From Loripinus fragilis (taxonomy: Eukaryota; Mollusca; Bivalvia; Lucinida; Lucinidae), in assembly GCA_964019695.1 (NCBI GenBank), contig OZ026517.1, positions 58,039,172 to 58,103,171 on the forward strand: a DNA stretch of 64,000 bases, given 5' to 3'. This document shows, in pieces, positions 10,734 to 21,223 of this stretch. Positions within the stretch are counted from its first letter, which is position 1, and the number at the start of each line of letters is the position of its first letter. A model generated the notes under the pieces. The model worked only from the letters and a program-made list of their open reading frames with translations. It ran no database searches and had not been told where the DNA came from. The position numbers and the translations under genes are program-made.

Positions 10734-10926
10734 GCAGGGAACGCCTTATGATGAATACTGCACCCTTCGTGATGAGACAGGGGCTGCCCTGGGTTCTCGG
10801 GTGTTTGGCGACTGTGATATTCTCATGAGAGAGGTGATGCTTGCGCTGTTTGGAGAAGAATTTGTGCAGGATTGGGAAGATGGGAGAGAGAAGAGAATGA
10901 AGGATTACAACAAGCGTAGATCTTAA
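10734..10926 (+). CDS. Sirtuin terminal exon d
   Basis: The exon follows 'attaacag'; its first G completes an arginine codon begun in exon c, and the frame runs to TAA at 10924-10926. It encodes QGTPYDEYCTLRD, then SRVFGDCDILMREVMLALFG, the C-terminal helix of the catalytic domain ('HG..DevM..L' in relatives), then a short acidic/basic tail ending KRRS. Vertebrate SIRT6 and SIRT7 have much longer C-terminal extensions, so this protein ends almost at the catalytic domain. Confidence 0.9.
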
Positions 10927-11036
10927 ACTTTTACCAGAGTTCCATAAAACAGTGTATTTATCAGCTATTGCCTCAGTTTACCGCTTGTTTTATATTATGA
11001 CATCATTTTCTATTTTTAGACAACATTGATAAAAAA

Positions 11037-11042
11037 AATAAA
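11037..11042 (+). promoter_or_regulatory. Candidate poly(A) signal AATAAA of the sirtuin gene
   Basis: A canonical hexamer lies in an A-rich run 111 nt after the sirtuin stop codon. It is the first AATAAA downstream. The low-complexity context makes chance occurrence possible. Confidence 0.5.
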
Positions 11043-11059
11043 AAAAATTAAGTAAAGTT

Positions 11060-11240
11060 CACTGGTTTAGATAAACAAAACTTTTCAGCGTAAAATTGTA
11101 AATATTTTCCTACCCATCAATCTTAACATATGTTTTGGGTGCTCATAGAGACGGTTCTTTTGAGTACCCACAACATATGTTTTGGTTGAGAAATAAGAAT
11201 ATTAAATTTTAGTCACACACTCTTAACTAAAGTCCTGTTG
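11060..11240. mobile_element. MITE family F, copy 2
   Basis: Contains 'acatatgttttgggtgctca', one hairpin arm 'gagacggttcttttgagtac', 'caacatatgttttggttgag' and the 'cacactcttaactaaag' end. The other hairpin arm is mostly deleted. Confidence 0.65.
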
Positions 11241-11694
11241 TTTTCATATTATGACATCATTTTCTATTTTTAGACATTAAAAAAATCACGAAAAATCTAA
11301 GTTTAGTTTTGAATACTTTTATAAATATTATAGAAATGGAGCATAGCCTAGGAGCAAATGCTCCATATTTCATAATGTTTTCAAATACAAAAAAATCATT
11401 ATTATTGAGTAAAGGGTAAATGCAACTATAACATGCTTTGTGGGTACTCAAAATGAACCATCAATAAATTTTATGCTAAATCTATTAAACTACGTAGTTT
11501 AGATGTTTTGCTTGAGCACTTAGTTCGCCATGAATGAAAGTTTTCTGGATTATTTCTGAATTGAGGACATTGAGGCTGACTTTCCATTGAAAGCCTCAAA
11601 CACAGAATTAGGCAGAAGAAAAAAAACCTCTTATTTTCTAAAGGCAATTGACCATTTGAACTAGAGGAGACGAGTTTGAGTCTCGCTTTGTTGG

Positions 11695-11800
11695 AAACAT
11701 CTCATCGAGACGGTTCTTTTGAGTACCCTTAACATATGTTTTGGTAGAGAAATAAGAAAAATAATTTTCTGTTACGCACTCTTATCTGGAGGCCTGACTA
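11695..11800. mobile_element. MITE family F, truncated copy 3
   Basis: Only the right half is present: 'catcgagacggttcttttga', 'aacatatgttttggtagag' and the end 'cgcactcttatctggaggcc'. A further shred of the left part sits at 11440-11465. Confidence 0.6.
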
Positions 11801-12134
11801 GTGGATAGTACTGCAATTGAATTAAGTCTGTGGCATATGATAAGCTAGTTTCCTAGCCCTTTCATTGTACATGTATACCAAACAATAGATAACACACCGA
11901 TTTGTTGTACAATTAAGTATATGTTCATTGACTTAGACCAAGCAAGCTTTTACCAAACAGCTATAATAGCTTTAAAGTTAGTTATAGCATCATAATTATT
12001 GTTTACTCTTAAAAGCTTTAAACAAAGTTGCTATAGTATAATTTTGACCTGACAAATCAAAGACTGGATGAATTTACTTAGTAGCATAAGAATGATTACT
12101 CATTACCTGCTGGTGTCGTCTGCTGATAACATTT

Positions 12135-12744
12135 GAGCCTTGGCATGAGATTTCCAACAATGTGGCGTTTTGATAAGTGTAGACTCAGACGAGCTTTTGC
12201 AGCCTCCTTTTAAGCTTAGAAACCTCAAATGAGGTTCGGTCAGTAGTTTAAAGCTGCATAATCTGTAACTTTTGATATTTTCATTTTTAAAAATAATGTT
12301 TCTATTTTTCAAGAACACAGTAAAAATACTAAAATTCAGGTTATACATTTTACCTTTTTCGTAAAAATTAACAAATTATTAGTGCCAAAACTACAACATT
12401 TATGTTAAAAACTAACTGTCTAGAATTATTGGAGGGACGCAAATAATTACAAACAAGAGAAAATATACCTGTTTTTATAAGATAATTCACTTTTTCATGC
12501 AGTTTTCAGCTGTAGAAATTAGATTTATTGTGACAACATAACTTTTTTCTACTTTTGCAAATGATTTAAAAAGAAAATATTTTTTTTCGAAAAATGTTCA
12601 TAGTTACAGAGTATGCAGCTTTAACAGTCATAGAATATGTAAGTGACTAGCAAAGGCTCTGATCAGACTGTGTGTATGCGCAGGCTGGTCTGAGCCTTTG
12701 CTGGTCGCACATACCAAATTGTTGGAAATCTCATGCCACAGCTC
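12135..12744 (+). mobile_element. MITE family A, copy 2, split by a nested element
   Basis: The left part 12135-12251 and right part 12621-12744 align with intact family members. The whole is flanked by ATTT (12131-12134 and 12745-12748). Removing the inserted 12252-12620 and one TTAA leaves 237 bp, the normal family length. Confidence 0.85.
12252..12620. mobile_element. TTAA-specific MITE nested in family A copy 2
   Basis: The 369-bp element has ends AGCTGCATAATCTGTAACT and, inverted, AGCTGCATACTCTGTAACT (18 of 19 match). It is flanked by TTAA on both sides (12248-12251, 12621-12624). Intact family A copies read 'gtagcTTAAcaatcatagaa' at this spot, so TTAA is the target duplication. TTAA targeting is the hallmark of piggyBac transposases; assignment to that superfamily is inference. 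Confidence 0.8.
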
Positions 12745-13613
12745 ATTTGCAAACAGATTGAACCAAATCAGGCTGGATGTTTTGTAGGGCCAGAGCTGGA
12801 ACCAAATTTGTTTGACACCCGGGTGGTATTTCGAAAAAAAAATTTTTTAGAAAATAATCCACTAGACAAACAGGCGCATGAAAAATTTCCCAGGGTGCAT
12901 GATTATTGTAACATGTTTTTTCTAAAATATTACCTACTAATGATGTTATCGAATGCAAAAAAAACGGTTGGATCTAATATTTCATCCATTTCCATTTCAT
13001 GTGCTAAACCATGGACTTTTCTTACTTTTGATCAGTCTATGGCCAAAAACAGAATGTTTTATGCTCATTTGCTTAAACTCAATAGTTTTTTTTACCAAAT
13101 AGGTCACCAAAGTAATTGTCTTTCAAAGCTGTATGAATTTTTGTCACATTTGAAATTAAGTCCAATGTATGTAATATTGTGAATTTATCAGAAGCTGACT
13201 GTCTTGATATACATGGTCAGTGGTCTAGATAAGGATTTTAACCAATGGGTATTTAACCCCCTAATTTTTAAATTAATGAGTTTACTCCATATTTAAAATA
13301 TCAAATCACAGAAAATGCAAAGCCTTGTAAAAAACAATGTTTGCTTAACATATTTTACATAAAATTTGCTTGTATCAAATACATGTTGCGTTTTTAGGAA
13401 ACTTCCAAGATTTATGCAATTGGTGTATTCTTACTAAGAATAAAAGATTTCACCACATAAATTGAATATCATCACTGAAACCTCAAACTGCAAAGGGTCT
13501 TTATACCCTTCAATTTAATTTTCAATGCTGACGTCCAAAAACCAGTGCTGAAATACCCTTTACCACCCTGCAGTTTGTTTTTTTTTTAAATGGGGTAAAA
13601 CTGGAAAAAATGT

Positions 13614-13792
13614 TACAGTAAAACCTGCATTAAGCTGCCACTCAAATGAAGAACAAAACTAGGTTTTTCAAGAGGGATAATGGCTTAATGCAGGTTAAAA
13701 GTATTGCAGAATGTTCCCTTTATGCCGTTCAAAAGTATTGCAGAATGCTCCAAAGGGAGCATTCTGCAATACTTAAGACAGGCTTTACTGTG
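13614..13792. mobile_element. MITE family P, copy 1
   Basis: The ends are TACAGTAAAACCTGCATTAAG and 'cttaagacaggctttactg'. Inside is the palindrome 'attgcagaatgctcc...ggagcattctgcaat'. Related copies at 20659-20860 and 21514-21722 lie within and beside the PDXK terminal-exon array. Confidence 0.7.
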
Positions 13793-13897
13793 TGTGCACT
13801 GTGCACCTACTTAGGTTGTATTTGATATTTCTCGACCACTGCTTCTGAAGATATCTCTGACTATTAATGGCTTGGTCAAATGGTGGTTGTATTATAT

Positions 13898-14398
13898 GAC
13901 TTTTTAGTTACTGTAAAGGCGACACCTCATGAATGCGTAATTAGGACTGGTCAACCTTAGACAATGAGGCGTGGTTTTATTCAAAAGTAACTGTATCATC
14001 TTGTGCCATTGCCTCAGTATAGACGCAAAACACATTATTTAGTCCTTAAAACACCAGCAAAATAACTGCATCTGAAAATGTCTATTTAGCATAAGCATAG
14101 AGGCAAACAATGTGGGCCCAGATCAGATCTGATCTAGGTTCACACTGTTTGTCTATGAGGTTTCAAATATTTTAGTGGACAACAAAAACATACATTTTGT
14201 GATTATCCGCTTTAAGGGTTGATAAATGTGGTTAGGATTTTCATGAAATTCACGCACGTTTGTCCGGCCCAAACAACTTATTAATTCTTCACCAAATTAT
14301 AAAAAAGAACCTGATTTCCCTTGTTTAGTAGATGAAATAGACGTAACACGCCCAGATATGAATATTAAAGTTGCCGCCTTTACAGTAAGAGAAAAGTC
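13898..14398 (-). mobile_element. MITE family C, copy 1 (composite, ~500 bp)
   Basis: The ends are 'gactttttagttactgtaaa' and 'tttacagtaagagaaaagtc'. Inside are 'gaggcgtggtttta', 'ggcccagatcagatctgatc' and 'ccgctttaagggttgat', in the reverse order of copies at 38431-38951, 59717-60165 and 23010-23566. All copies carry a family-B-like insert at the same place. Confidence 0.75.
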
Positions 14399-14431
14399 TA
14401 TTCATACCAAATGATCTGGATCATCATCATT

Positions 14432-14600
14432 GGTCCAGAAAAACCAAATGTTTCTAACACAAAATTGTGAATATATTCTTAACCATCAGTTTTATCATGT
14501 CACGTGGATCTCATTAAGATGGTTCTCTTGAGTACCCACAAAATATGTTTTGGTTTAGAAATAAGAATATTAATTTCAATTAAGCACTCTTATCTTGAGC
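14432..14600. mobile_element. MITE family F, copy 4
   Basis: It runs from 'tggtccagaaaaacc' to 'gcactcttatcttgagcc', with 'ctcattaagatggttctctt' and 'acaaaatatgttttggttta' inside. One hairpin arm is degraded. Confidence 0.6.
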
Positions 14601-14960
14601 CAAGTGATAATTAATTGTTAGCAATTTTACACTATTATTTATTTCCTTTGTTGATTTTTTTTTCTTGCTGTGCCTTATACAAAGTGGTTATATCCATTAA
14701 AATTTTACTTTTTATTTTTTATATCTTTATAACTTATGTAATATTGTATGGCTTGCTTTTATACTCTCATAAATAAGTAACTTGATGAGCTTGATGGCCT
14801 CCCATTGATGTGTCGATTTCTACTTCTCTGTATTTAGCAAAACTAAGTTTTACCTGCAATCACAAACCATACCTAATATACTCATGCTAAAAAAAAAGAC
14901 CACCGCAAGCTTTGTACAAGGTTCCTTTTAATTTGCATAGTAATTCGTGGGTCACTTACA

Positions 14961-15297
14961 GGCCAACACCATATAGATGAAGTCCTTCAACCACATCTCA
15001 TGCATTTATCAGACTTTTGGAAACTTTTTCTCTTCCAGCAAGACAACACCAGCATGCCTGCAATATGGCAAGGAACTGTTTACAAGCTGGTCATATCATT
15101 TTCCCTAGACAGGCCTTTCACGTCCCGATCCATTTTCGATCGGCCACCCCTGGGATATTCTAGGCCAGCAGGTACATTCTTGTATCCCTTCCGTGCTGCC
15201 ACATTGCCCGAATTTGAACACATACTAGTTGAACAATGGCAATGTATTCCACGAGGGACAGGGTACAACCCCAGGCTTTTTTTAAGCATGTGCTAAA
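14961..15297 (+). pseudogene. Tc1/IS630-type transposase, decayed C-terminal part
   Basis: The + frame encodes a DEVLQPHLMHLSD segment, then FQQDNT (the second catalytic aspartate of the DDE/DDD triad of Tc1-like transposases). Near the end is LPEFEHILVEQWQCIPRG, matching the family's 'LEQAL..EWN.IP' helix. Between them the frame is shifted: WDILGQQ, the equivalent of the third-acidic-residue region, is read only in another frame near 15148-15170. No N-terminal DNA-binding domain was found, so this is a dead, truncated element. Confidence 0.75.
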
Positions 15298-15672
15298 GCC
15301 TAATAGGATGCATATATAAAGGTGGTGGTCATACAAGATATGACTTACAATAAATAAATTTATAATAACAACATGTTCATGTCTGTATTTAGTTTCAACA
15401 AAGCCTGTGAACTGGGGTGGTCTTCTTCTTATTAGCATGAGTATATGATAAGCTTTACCTTTGTAAGGGCTTTATCGCAACAAAATCTGATATCCTCTAC
15501 TTGGTACTGGTTCAACCCAGGAAGACTCATCCCAACATCACTGAAAAATTGCTGACTGGAACAGAACAAAACCTGACATTGTTGGATGCAAACAACAAAG
15601 GTGCAGACCAGCCTGCACATCTGCACAGACTGATCAGCACGTTTGTTATTCAACTTTTGGAAAGTATAATAT

Positions 15673-15895
15673 GAGCCAGTGCATTAGATTTCCAACAATG
15701 TGGTATGTGCAACCAGCAAAGCCTTAGATCAGCCTGCGCATATGCGCAGTCTGATCAGAGCCTTTGCAAGTCGCTTGTATATTCTATGACTGTTAAGCTA
15801 CTGACTGAACATCATTTGGAGTTTCTAAGCTTCAAAGGAGGCTTCACAGTCTCGTATGCGTCTACTCTTGTCAAAATGCCACATTGTTGGAGCTC
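15673..15895 (-). mobile_element. MITE family A, copy 3, TSD ATAT
   Basis: Reverse-oriented copy with 'gaccagcaaagcctt' near the left and 'aaatgccacattgttgg' near the right. The right terminal repeat has an internal deletion, ending GAGCTC. ATAT precedes (15669-15672) and follows (15896-15899). Confidence 0.8.
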
Positions 15896-16048
15896 ATATA
15901 TAAACTAGCATTATACAAAATATCTGTATTTTAGCTGGTCTTATCAGTGACTCAGCAGATTGGTTGAGTAAGAATTGGTAGGAAATTCCGAAGGCAGGTT
16001 TTCTTGCGTCACAGCCCATGTGGTAGGGAAAGGTAGGAGACAATAATT

Positions 16049-16284
16049 GAGCCAGTGCATGAGATCTCCAACAATGTGGCATTTTGACATGTGTAGACTC
16101 GGAGGAGCCTCTGCAGTCTCCTTTTAAGCTAAGAAACTCCAAATGCTGTTCAGTCAGTAGCATAACAATCATTGAATACTCAAGCCGCTAGCAAAGGCTC
16201 TGATCAGACTGCGCGTATGTGCAGGCTGATCTGAGGCTTTGATGGTCGCACATACGACATTGTTGGAAATCTCATGTTGCGACT
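16049..16284 (+). mobile_element. MITE family A, copy 4
   Basis: Full-length copy from GAGCCAGTGCATGAGAT to 'gaaatctcatgttgcgactc'. The flanks AATT and ATAT do not match, so the target duplication has decayed or been lost. Confidence 0.8.
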
Positions 16285-16785
16285 CATATTTTACTCTAAA
16301 CATCCCCTAGCAATCTCTGCGTATATATGAGGCCATCCCAGGGGTTTTGAGGAACTGGAGAAAAATGACATTTATATAAGGGGAGAATAAAAATTAAATG
16401 CCAAATATTTAGGGGAACAAGAAATGAAAACATATTGGGGACCATGGAATATAAGTATTCTTTTGCTGGGGGGATAGGTAGACAAGCCATTTTATTTCAA
16501 GTAAACAGATAACCCCTTGGGAGGGCCTCAAAAATTTAATTTAAATGAGTAGGCACTTTAAACTTTTGAATAGATATTGCAATATATTTATTGCCATGTA
16601 TGTACATTCCATGTTTGATATAAACCTGCTTTTGAAGCTTAGTTTTATGTTTGTTTTTATTTGGCATAAAAAATTATATTTTGTAGTTTTATGTTTACAT
16701 TTACCGGTGTTATTGTTAAGTTTTACCTTTGATTTCATTGTTGATCTATTATTTTGTGAGCCATTACTCAAAGATTTTCAATAAA

Positions 16786-17018
16786 TTAACCTTAATGTGC
16801 CAATCCCAACAAAAGTTATCTGCTTCCCTCGTCTGCTGAAATGTTTAAGAAGCATCTATGGCAAACAGTGTGGACCCAGACCAGATTGCTCCTGTAGGAG
16901 CAGTCTGTTCTGGGTCCACGCTGTTTGCTTCTATACTTAATTTGTCAGTGATGTTAGGCAATAATTTGCAGCAGACAACATTTTCAGCTGCATTTTTTCT
17001 TGGCGCTTTAAGGGTTAA
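16786..17018. mobile_element. MITE family B2, TTAA-bounded, with drug-hairpin-like core
   Basis: Ends TTAACCTTAATG and GCGCTTTAAGGGTTAA enclose a 70-bp palindrome at 16860-16929. Its arms are 'gcaaacagtgtggacccaga' and 'tgggtccacgctgtttgc', with 'gctcctgtaggagc' at the centre. The same core occurs in family C elements. 'Drug' has no functional meaning here: the element is non-coding. Confidence 0.7.
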
Positions 17019-17160
17019 CCCTTAGTAACTGGGAAACCCCTAAACGGATACTTTTACAAACAGCAGAGACCCAGATAAAAAATAAAAAGTTCTTCAGAAA
17101 AAGGAATACAATATTATTTTAAAATTATAACTGTTTTTGCTACATGTATATTGTTGTCGA
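17015..17160. mobile_element. MITE family T, partial copy sharing TTAA with its neighbour
   Basis: Starts at the right TTAA of the preceding element: 'ttaacccttagtaactggga', 'ggatacttttacaaacagca', 'gacccagataaaa', paralleling 7659-7760. The right end is lost. Confidence 0.5.
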
Positions 17161-17174
17161 AGTGCTATACTTTA

Positions 17175-18360
17175 CCACACCGGATAGGATAGGATAGACA
17201 GCAATGTAAAACACTGTTAACAATCGATGAACACGGATAAAAATAGCTAAAAACAGTGTTATCGATTGCCATTTTTCTTCAGTTGGCTGACAAATGGCAA
17301 TCAGAAACTCAAATTCTAACTAGTTTTGATCTATGTTCGTCGATAGTATTAACATATTTGATTGCCGCCTATCTGGTGTGTTTACTCTCTTTCCATTGTA
17401 CAATATATGATAAGATGCTTTACCATATCTGTGATACACACACAATAAAATATTTATTTCTATTGTACATTGTCTTTCAAACTGTTTTCTTCATCTACCT
17501 GAATGATTTACATAGCTGGGAATAAGCTAGGGGCGACTATGGCCGAAATTTTGCCCTTATTGGGACCCAGGAAGAAGTGGGGGTCTCCTTATTTTTTTTT
17601 TTTTTTACTAAGACTCATTTTCATTCTGTCACCACATAAACGCAAGCTGTGGTGACAATCTACTACCATTGCATTACTGCATCGTAGTTCTCCTTCCATT
17701 TAATGATGTGTAATGTCTAACTTGCCTCTTAACTGACAGAAAATGCCTTAATTGTGGGCTATAACTTCTCCCCCTTTTTTACTTTCACTTCTCCCTAATT
17801 TTCCTGGAAGGAGAAGTCACTTCTCCCTACTGTCAGAGCCCAGCTTGAACCCTGCATAAACCCTTTTCCTGTCAGTCACAACTTTTGCTATCTGCTCTCT
17901 TGTTGTGGTATATGTTCTTAGGTAGCCTATATTGCAAACAATATGGACCCAGATCAGAGTTCTCCCAAAGGTCAGATCAGGGTTTTATATGTTTGCTTTC
18001 ATGATACACTCTACTCTTAGTGCACTTAAAACAGCAGTGTATGTAAAAAGCAGACATTTTCAGGAAAAATATTTTGGCTGGATATTTGGCATATTGCACA
18101 ATTAATTGATTGTCATTTATAAAGATCCTTGTTTGTTCAATCCGAACAGACAGTGGATGTCTGGGGGACCAGAGAACAGTAATTGGAATCAAAAGATAAA
18201 GGAAAATAAACCCAAAGGAAAATAAACCCCTCCACTAAAGAAAAAATATCATATTCTCAGTAAGGTTCCAAAGCTTATTAGAAATGTCTTGGTGAGATAT
18301 TTCCTTTTAGTTTTAAGCACCCAAACTTTATTGATATGTTTATTTTATCCCAAATCTGAT
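17175..18360. other. Unannotated AT-rich stretch
   Basis: Contains a short 'ggataggataggatag' run at 17180 and an inverted pair 'gttaacaatcgatg/atcgattgcc' near 17218-17272. A poly-T is at 17590-17607, and fragments of family U lie at 17880-18000. No gene or clear element was recognised. Confidence 0.4.
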
Positions 18361-18369
18361 TTAAAATAG

Positions 18370-18440
18370 CAGGTACCCTTTTAAGAACATATTTGACTTC
18401 ACTACAGCTGGTGACTGGGACTTTGTGGCGGCGGTAGAAC
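18370..18440 (+). mobile_element. SINE2 3' fragment
   Basis: 'ggtacccttttaagaacata' followed by 'tttgacttcactacagctgg' matches the tail of the tRNA-like element at 44042-44275. It abuts the start of the family L element. Confidence 0.45.
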
Positions 18441-18460
18441 GTCTCCCCTGCCCTTCACTA

Positions 18461-19904
18461 CACTGAAGGACTTTAAAACGCAAAAATCAAAATTCATAAA
18501 ATTAACAACTTTTTAATGTATCAATTTTATTGAGATTTGACAAAAATAAACATCAATATGTCAACAAAACATGATTTAAAGGGGTACGTGCATTAAGAGG
18601 CTATTTTGGCCCCCCTATGAGGTAAAAAAATAAAAGTTGCTCTTCACAAGTTTCTTCTTAATAGTTAATTAGAACAATAGCTAAAGTGTAAAAGTCTGGC
18701 ATTGATTGGACTTTTACGGTTGCTATGGTAACAAAAATGGCCGCCAAAATAGGCTGAAAATAGGAAAATGACATTTTTGGAGCAAATTTGAGGCATGTGA
18801 CAGAGGAATTAATATAGAGCACAAGCAAATACCAAAAAAAAATTTTAACACATAATGGGAATTATCACGGCACACAATATATTAAAAGGTTTTTTTGGTA
18901 TTTGCTTGTGCTGATATCTTATTCTTAAAAAGTCGGGCTCCAAAAGCCTCAAATTTGGCCTAAAATGGCAAATTCACTATTTTAAGCCTATTTTGTCGGC
19001 CATTTTGGTAACCATAGCAACCGGTAAAAGTAAAATATATGCCAAACTTTTACACTTGGGCTAAACTTCTAACAAACCAATAAGATGATATTGGTGAAAA
19101 GATACTTTCAATTTTTGGCTCTAGAGGGGGCCAAAATAGCCCCTTAATGCACGTCCCCCTTTCATATCAAAACGATAAATAATTTTAGAGCACCAGTCTA
19201 TCAAAAGACAATACCCTTGGATTCTAAAGCTGCAATTTGAAATTTGTCTTGAAATTGGGCACGATTTAAACTTATTGTAATAAAATATTTTTATTAAAAA
19301 TCTGAAACAAATTACCCTTGGAGCCCTGTTATTCGTCTGGCAGTGTTGGTAGCCAGCCAGAACGGATATCGTCGATGTGAATATCGTCGATCAAATCGAC
19401 GTTAGTTGTCGTCTTAATGTCGGTCGCCATTCTTAGTTTGCCAGGCCTGTGTCGACCTTAAAATGTCCTAGTAGCCTGGTAACAATCTCTGAGGTGCTGT
19501 ATAGCTGACGGATGGCAAATATTATATCTGGCGACGCCAGAAACACGCACCCCAGCTTTTAACATTCCAATTGCGCCAGGTCGTTCATGTTCAGACAAAT
19601 GTGGCACGAATAATAAAGCCTTAAAACTAAAGCTACTGTGTTTTTTATACATGTTTACCTACAAGCTATATGTGAAATTATAAAATATTTTGCTCCATCG
19701 ATTCATTGGGACGCCACGTGCAAAAAATAGTAAATCACAGATGCGTAGCTGGTGGTGGCCACTGTCTATAAAAATGCCGGTTTTAGGTATAGATAGAGGC
19801 AGAGGGTCGTTTCCAGCCAATTTAACTTGTAAAAGAAGACTTAAAATGTTCTGGGTTCAAAAAATAATAATTTTCATTTTTTGCGTTTTTAAAGTCCTTC
19901 AGTG
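18461..19904. mobile_element. Family L DNA transposon remnant, copy 1 (with nested element)
   Basis: Ends CACTGAAGGACTTTAAAA(C)GCAAAA and its complement at 19880-19904, flanked by TA. Outside the nested 18578-19162 it aligns throughout with copy 2 (48396-49267), including 'tattcgtctggca' and 'gttcatgttcagacaaa'. Net length is about 859 bp against 872 bp in copy 2. No transposase was found. TA target plus short ends suggests a Tc1/mariner-type mover. Confidence 0.8.
18578..19162. mobile_element. Long-inverted-repeat element nested in family L copy 1
   Basis: The 585-bp insert starts 'aaaggggtacgtgcattaag' and ends in the complement 'ttaatgcacgtcccccttt'. The arms stay complementary for ~250 bp each ('ggttgctatggtaacaaaaa' against 'ttggtaaccatagcaacc'), with the turn around 18850-18885. 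Copy 2 of family L lacks it, which marks it as a later insertion. Confidence 0.8.
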
Positions 19905-19984
19905 TATAGTGTAGATTTTATTTTCTTGTCCTTTGGGATCATGGGATTCATTGTTGAACTTTGAAACTATTGGAGGATCACTGA

Positions 19985-20097
19985 TGAAGCCTAAATGGCA
20001 GAAACTAGCTAGTCTGGCCCAGGAAATATGCACACTCTAGTTTCACTTCTTTAGTGCAGCCTTTGCGCCCAAAGGATACCTTTTTTAAGAACATATT
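19985..20097 (+). mobile_element. SINE2 3' fragment
   Basis: 'caggaaatatgcacactcta', 'agtgcagcctttgc' and 'aaaggataccttttttaaga' match the body of the element at 44042-44275. The tRNA-like head is absent. Confidence 0.55.
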
Positions 20098-20333
20098 GGT
20101 ATTAAAGAAGTATACGTAAATTCTGATAAATAAAATGCCAATTCTGATTAATGAAACTGGAGTTCAACACATGTCTCAATGTGCATTCATAGCTTCCTAT
20201 TTGAGAACTAAGAAAAATAGTTTTCAGTTATGCATTCTTATCTGGAGAACTGCATGGCACAGCATTGTTTGAGCATTCACTTGCTGCCTATACAAAAAGT
20301 ATCCAAATCTCACAAGTTAGTTTCAATATTTAT

Positions 20334-20449
20334 CTAAGGCAGTCTAACAGCAGTGTAGGTTATAGAAGGAGATTCAATATCACTCTTTGACTGTATAAGG
20401 TGGAGTTCCATCTGTGCCATGGAGGGGGTCTTCGTTGGACCTGCCTCAG
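20334..20449 (-). CDS. PDXK: PDXK terminal exon, tandem copy 1 (intact, most distal)
   Basis: Minus strand: 'tatatatttcag' then CTGAGGCAGG. It is 116 nt, entered in phase 1 as the donor at 28099 requires, and ends in TAG at 20334-20336. It encodes EAGPTKTPSMAQMELHLIQ, then SKSDIESPSITYTAVRLP. This corresponds to the C-terminus of vertebrate PDXK, where an 'LELRMVQSKRDIE' segment precedes a short strand. The nearest AATAAA on this strand is about 412 nt beyond the stop (19917-19922). Confidence 0.88.
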
Positions 20450-20658
20450 CTGAAATATATACACATGTTTAAGATAAATGAGTTGCATATAGCAAGAAAA
20501 GAGTTAGATAACCTTAAAATATTTTTTTGTTTCCCCTTACCCAATACTGTTTTACAAGCATTGGTTGGTCTATTGGAAAATTATTTTTTTTTAATTTCTC
20601 AAATTCGATACCCATTAAACTTAATTGTAAATAGCCCTGCTATAGGCAATAATGTTAA

Positions 20659-20860
20659 TACAGTAAAACCTGTGTAAAATTGTCACTCAAAAGAGACAAA
20701 ACAAAGATCGACAAAGCGAGCTTAATGAAGATCAAAGGTATTGCAGAATGCTCCCCTTCGAGCATTCTTCAATACTTTTGACCTACATTAAGTGATAATT
20801 TGTCTTGAAAACAATTTTTGGTCTTTTTGAGAGTGGACGTTTTAGGCAGGTTTTTCTGTA
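20659..20860. mobile_element. MITE family P, copy 2, between PDXK terminal exons
   Basis: Ends TACAGTAAAACCTGTG and 'aggcaggtttttctgta', with the core 'attgcagaatgctcccctt...gagcattcttcaat'. It lies between terminal exon copies 1 and 2 and partly explains their wider spacing. Confidence 0.7.
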
Positions 20861-21040
20861 CACAAACAACTTGCTAAGAATATATTTTTAAGAAAACACT
20901 GTTAACATTTGACAATTCTCTAATGTTGCAATGAAATTAAAAAAAAATCTTGATCAAAAATTGTAATAAAATTTTTTGGGTAGGAGCTTTTTTTCAGGGT
21001 AGGTCGGGTAAAGGGAAACAAATAAAATTTTAATTTAAAC

Positions 21041-21156
21041 CTAAGGCAGTCTAACAGCAGTGTAGATTATAGAAGGAGATTCAATATCACTCTTGGATTG
21101 TATAAGGTGGAGTTCCATCTGTGCCATAGAGGGGGTCTCCTTTGGACCAGCCTCAG
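21041..21156 (-). CDS. PDXK: PDXK terminal exon, tandem copy 2 (intact)
   Basis: Minus strand: 'tatatatttcag' then CTGAGGCTGG. It is 116 nt, phase 1, ending TAG at 21041-21043. It encodes EAGPKETPSMAQMELHLIQ then SKSDIESPSIIYTAVRLP. An ATTAAA (complement at 21029-21034) follows the stop by 7 nt. It differs from copy 1 at only a few residues and has the same acceptor, so it could be spliced equally well. Confidence 0.86.
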
Positions 21157-21223
21157 CTGAAATATATACACATGTAGAAGATAAATGAGCTACATGTAGC
21201 AAGAATAGAGTTAGATATGTAAC

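Larger units (their letters stand above)
4414..10926 (+). other. Sirtuin gene (class IV, SIRT6/7-like), four exons, 5' incomplete
   Basis: The gene is assembled from exons 4414-4500, 5934-6274, 7924-8117 and 10734-10926. Each has AG before and GT after, and the phases match at all three joins (1/1, 0/0, 2/2). Joined, they give about 270 residues of the sirtuin catalytic core and C-terminus. The family consumes NAD+ to remove acyl groups from lysines; class IV members are usually nuclear or nucleolar chromatin enzymes. The layout (GAGIST, SQNTDGLH, ELHGN, zinc ribbon, HRTGR, NFGD, CLGSTLRVSP) fits class IV better than SIRT1-5. It resembles an invertebrate branch that I cannot equate with vertebrate SIRT6 or SIRT7, so no symbol is given. 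It converges on PDXK. Confidence 0.88.

Noticed and set aside
12733..13182. 149-codon + frame
   Set aside because: It begins inside MITE family A copy 2 and continues through a decayed family U stretch; composition is that of AT-rich intergenic DNA.
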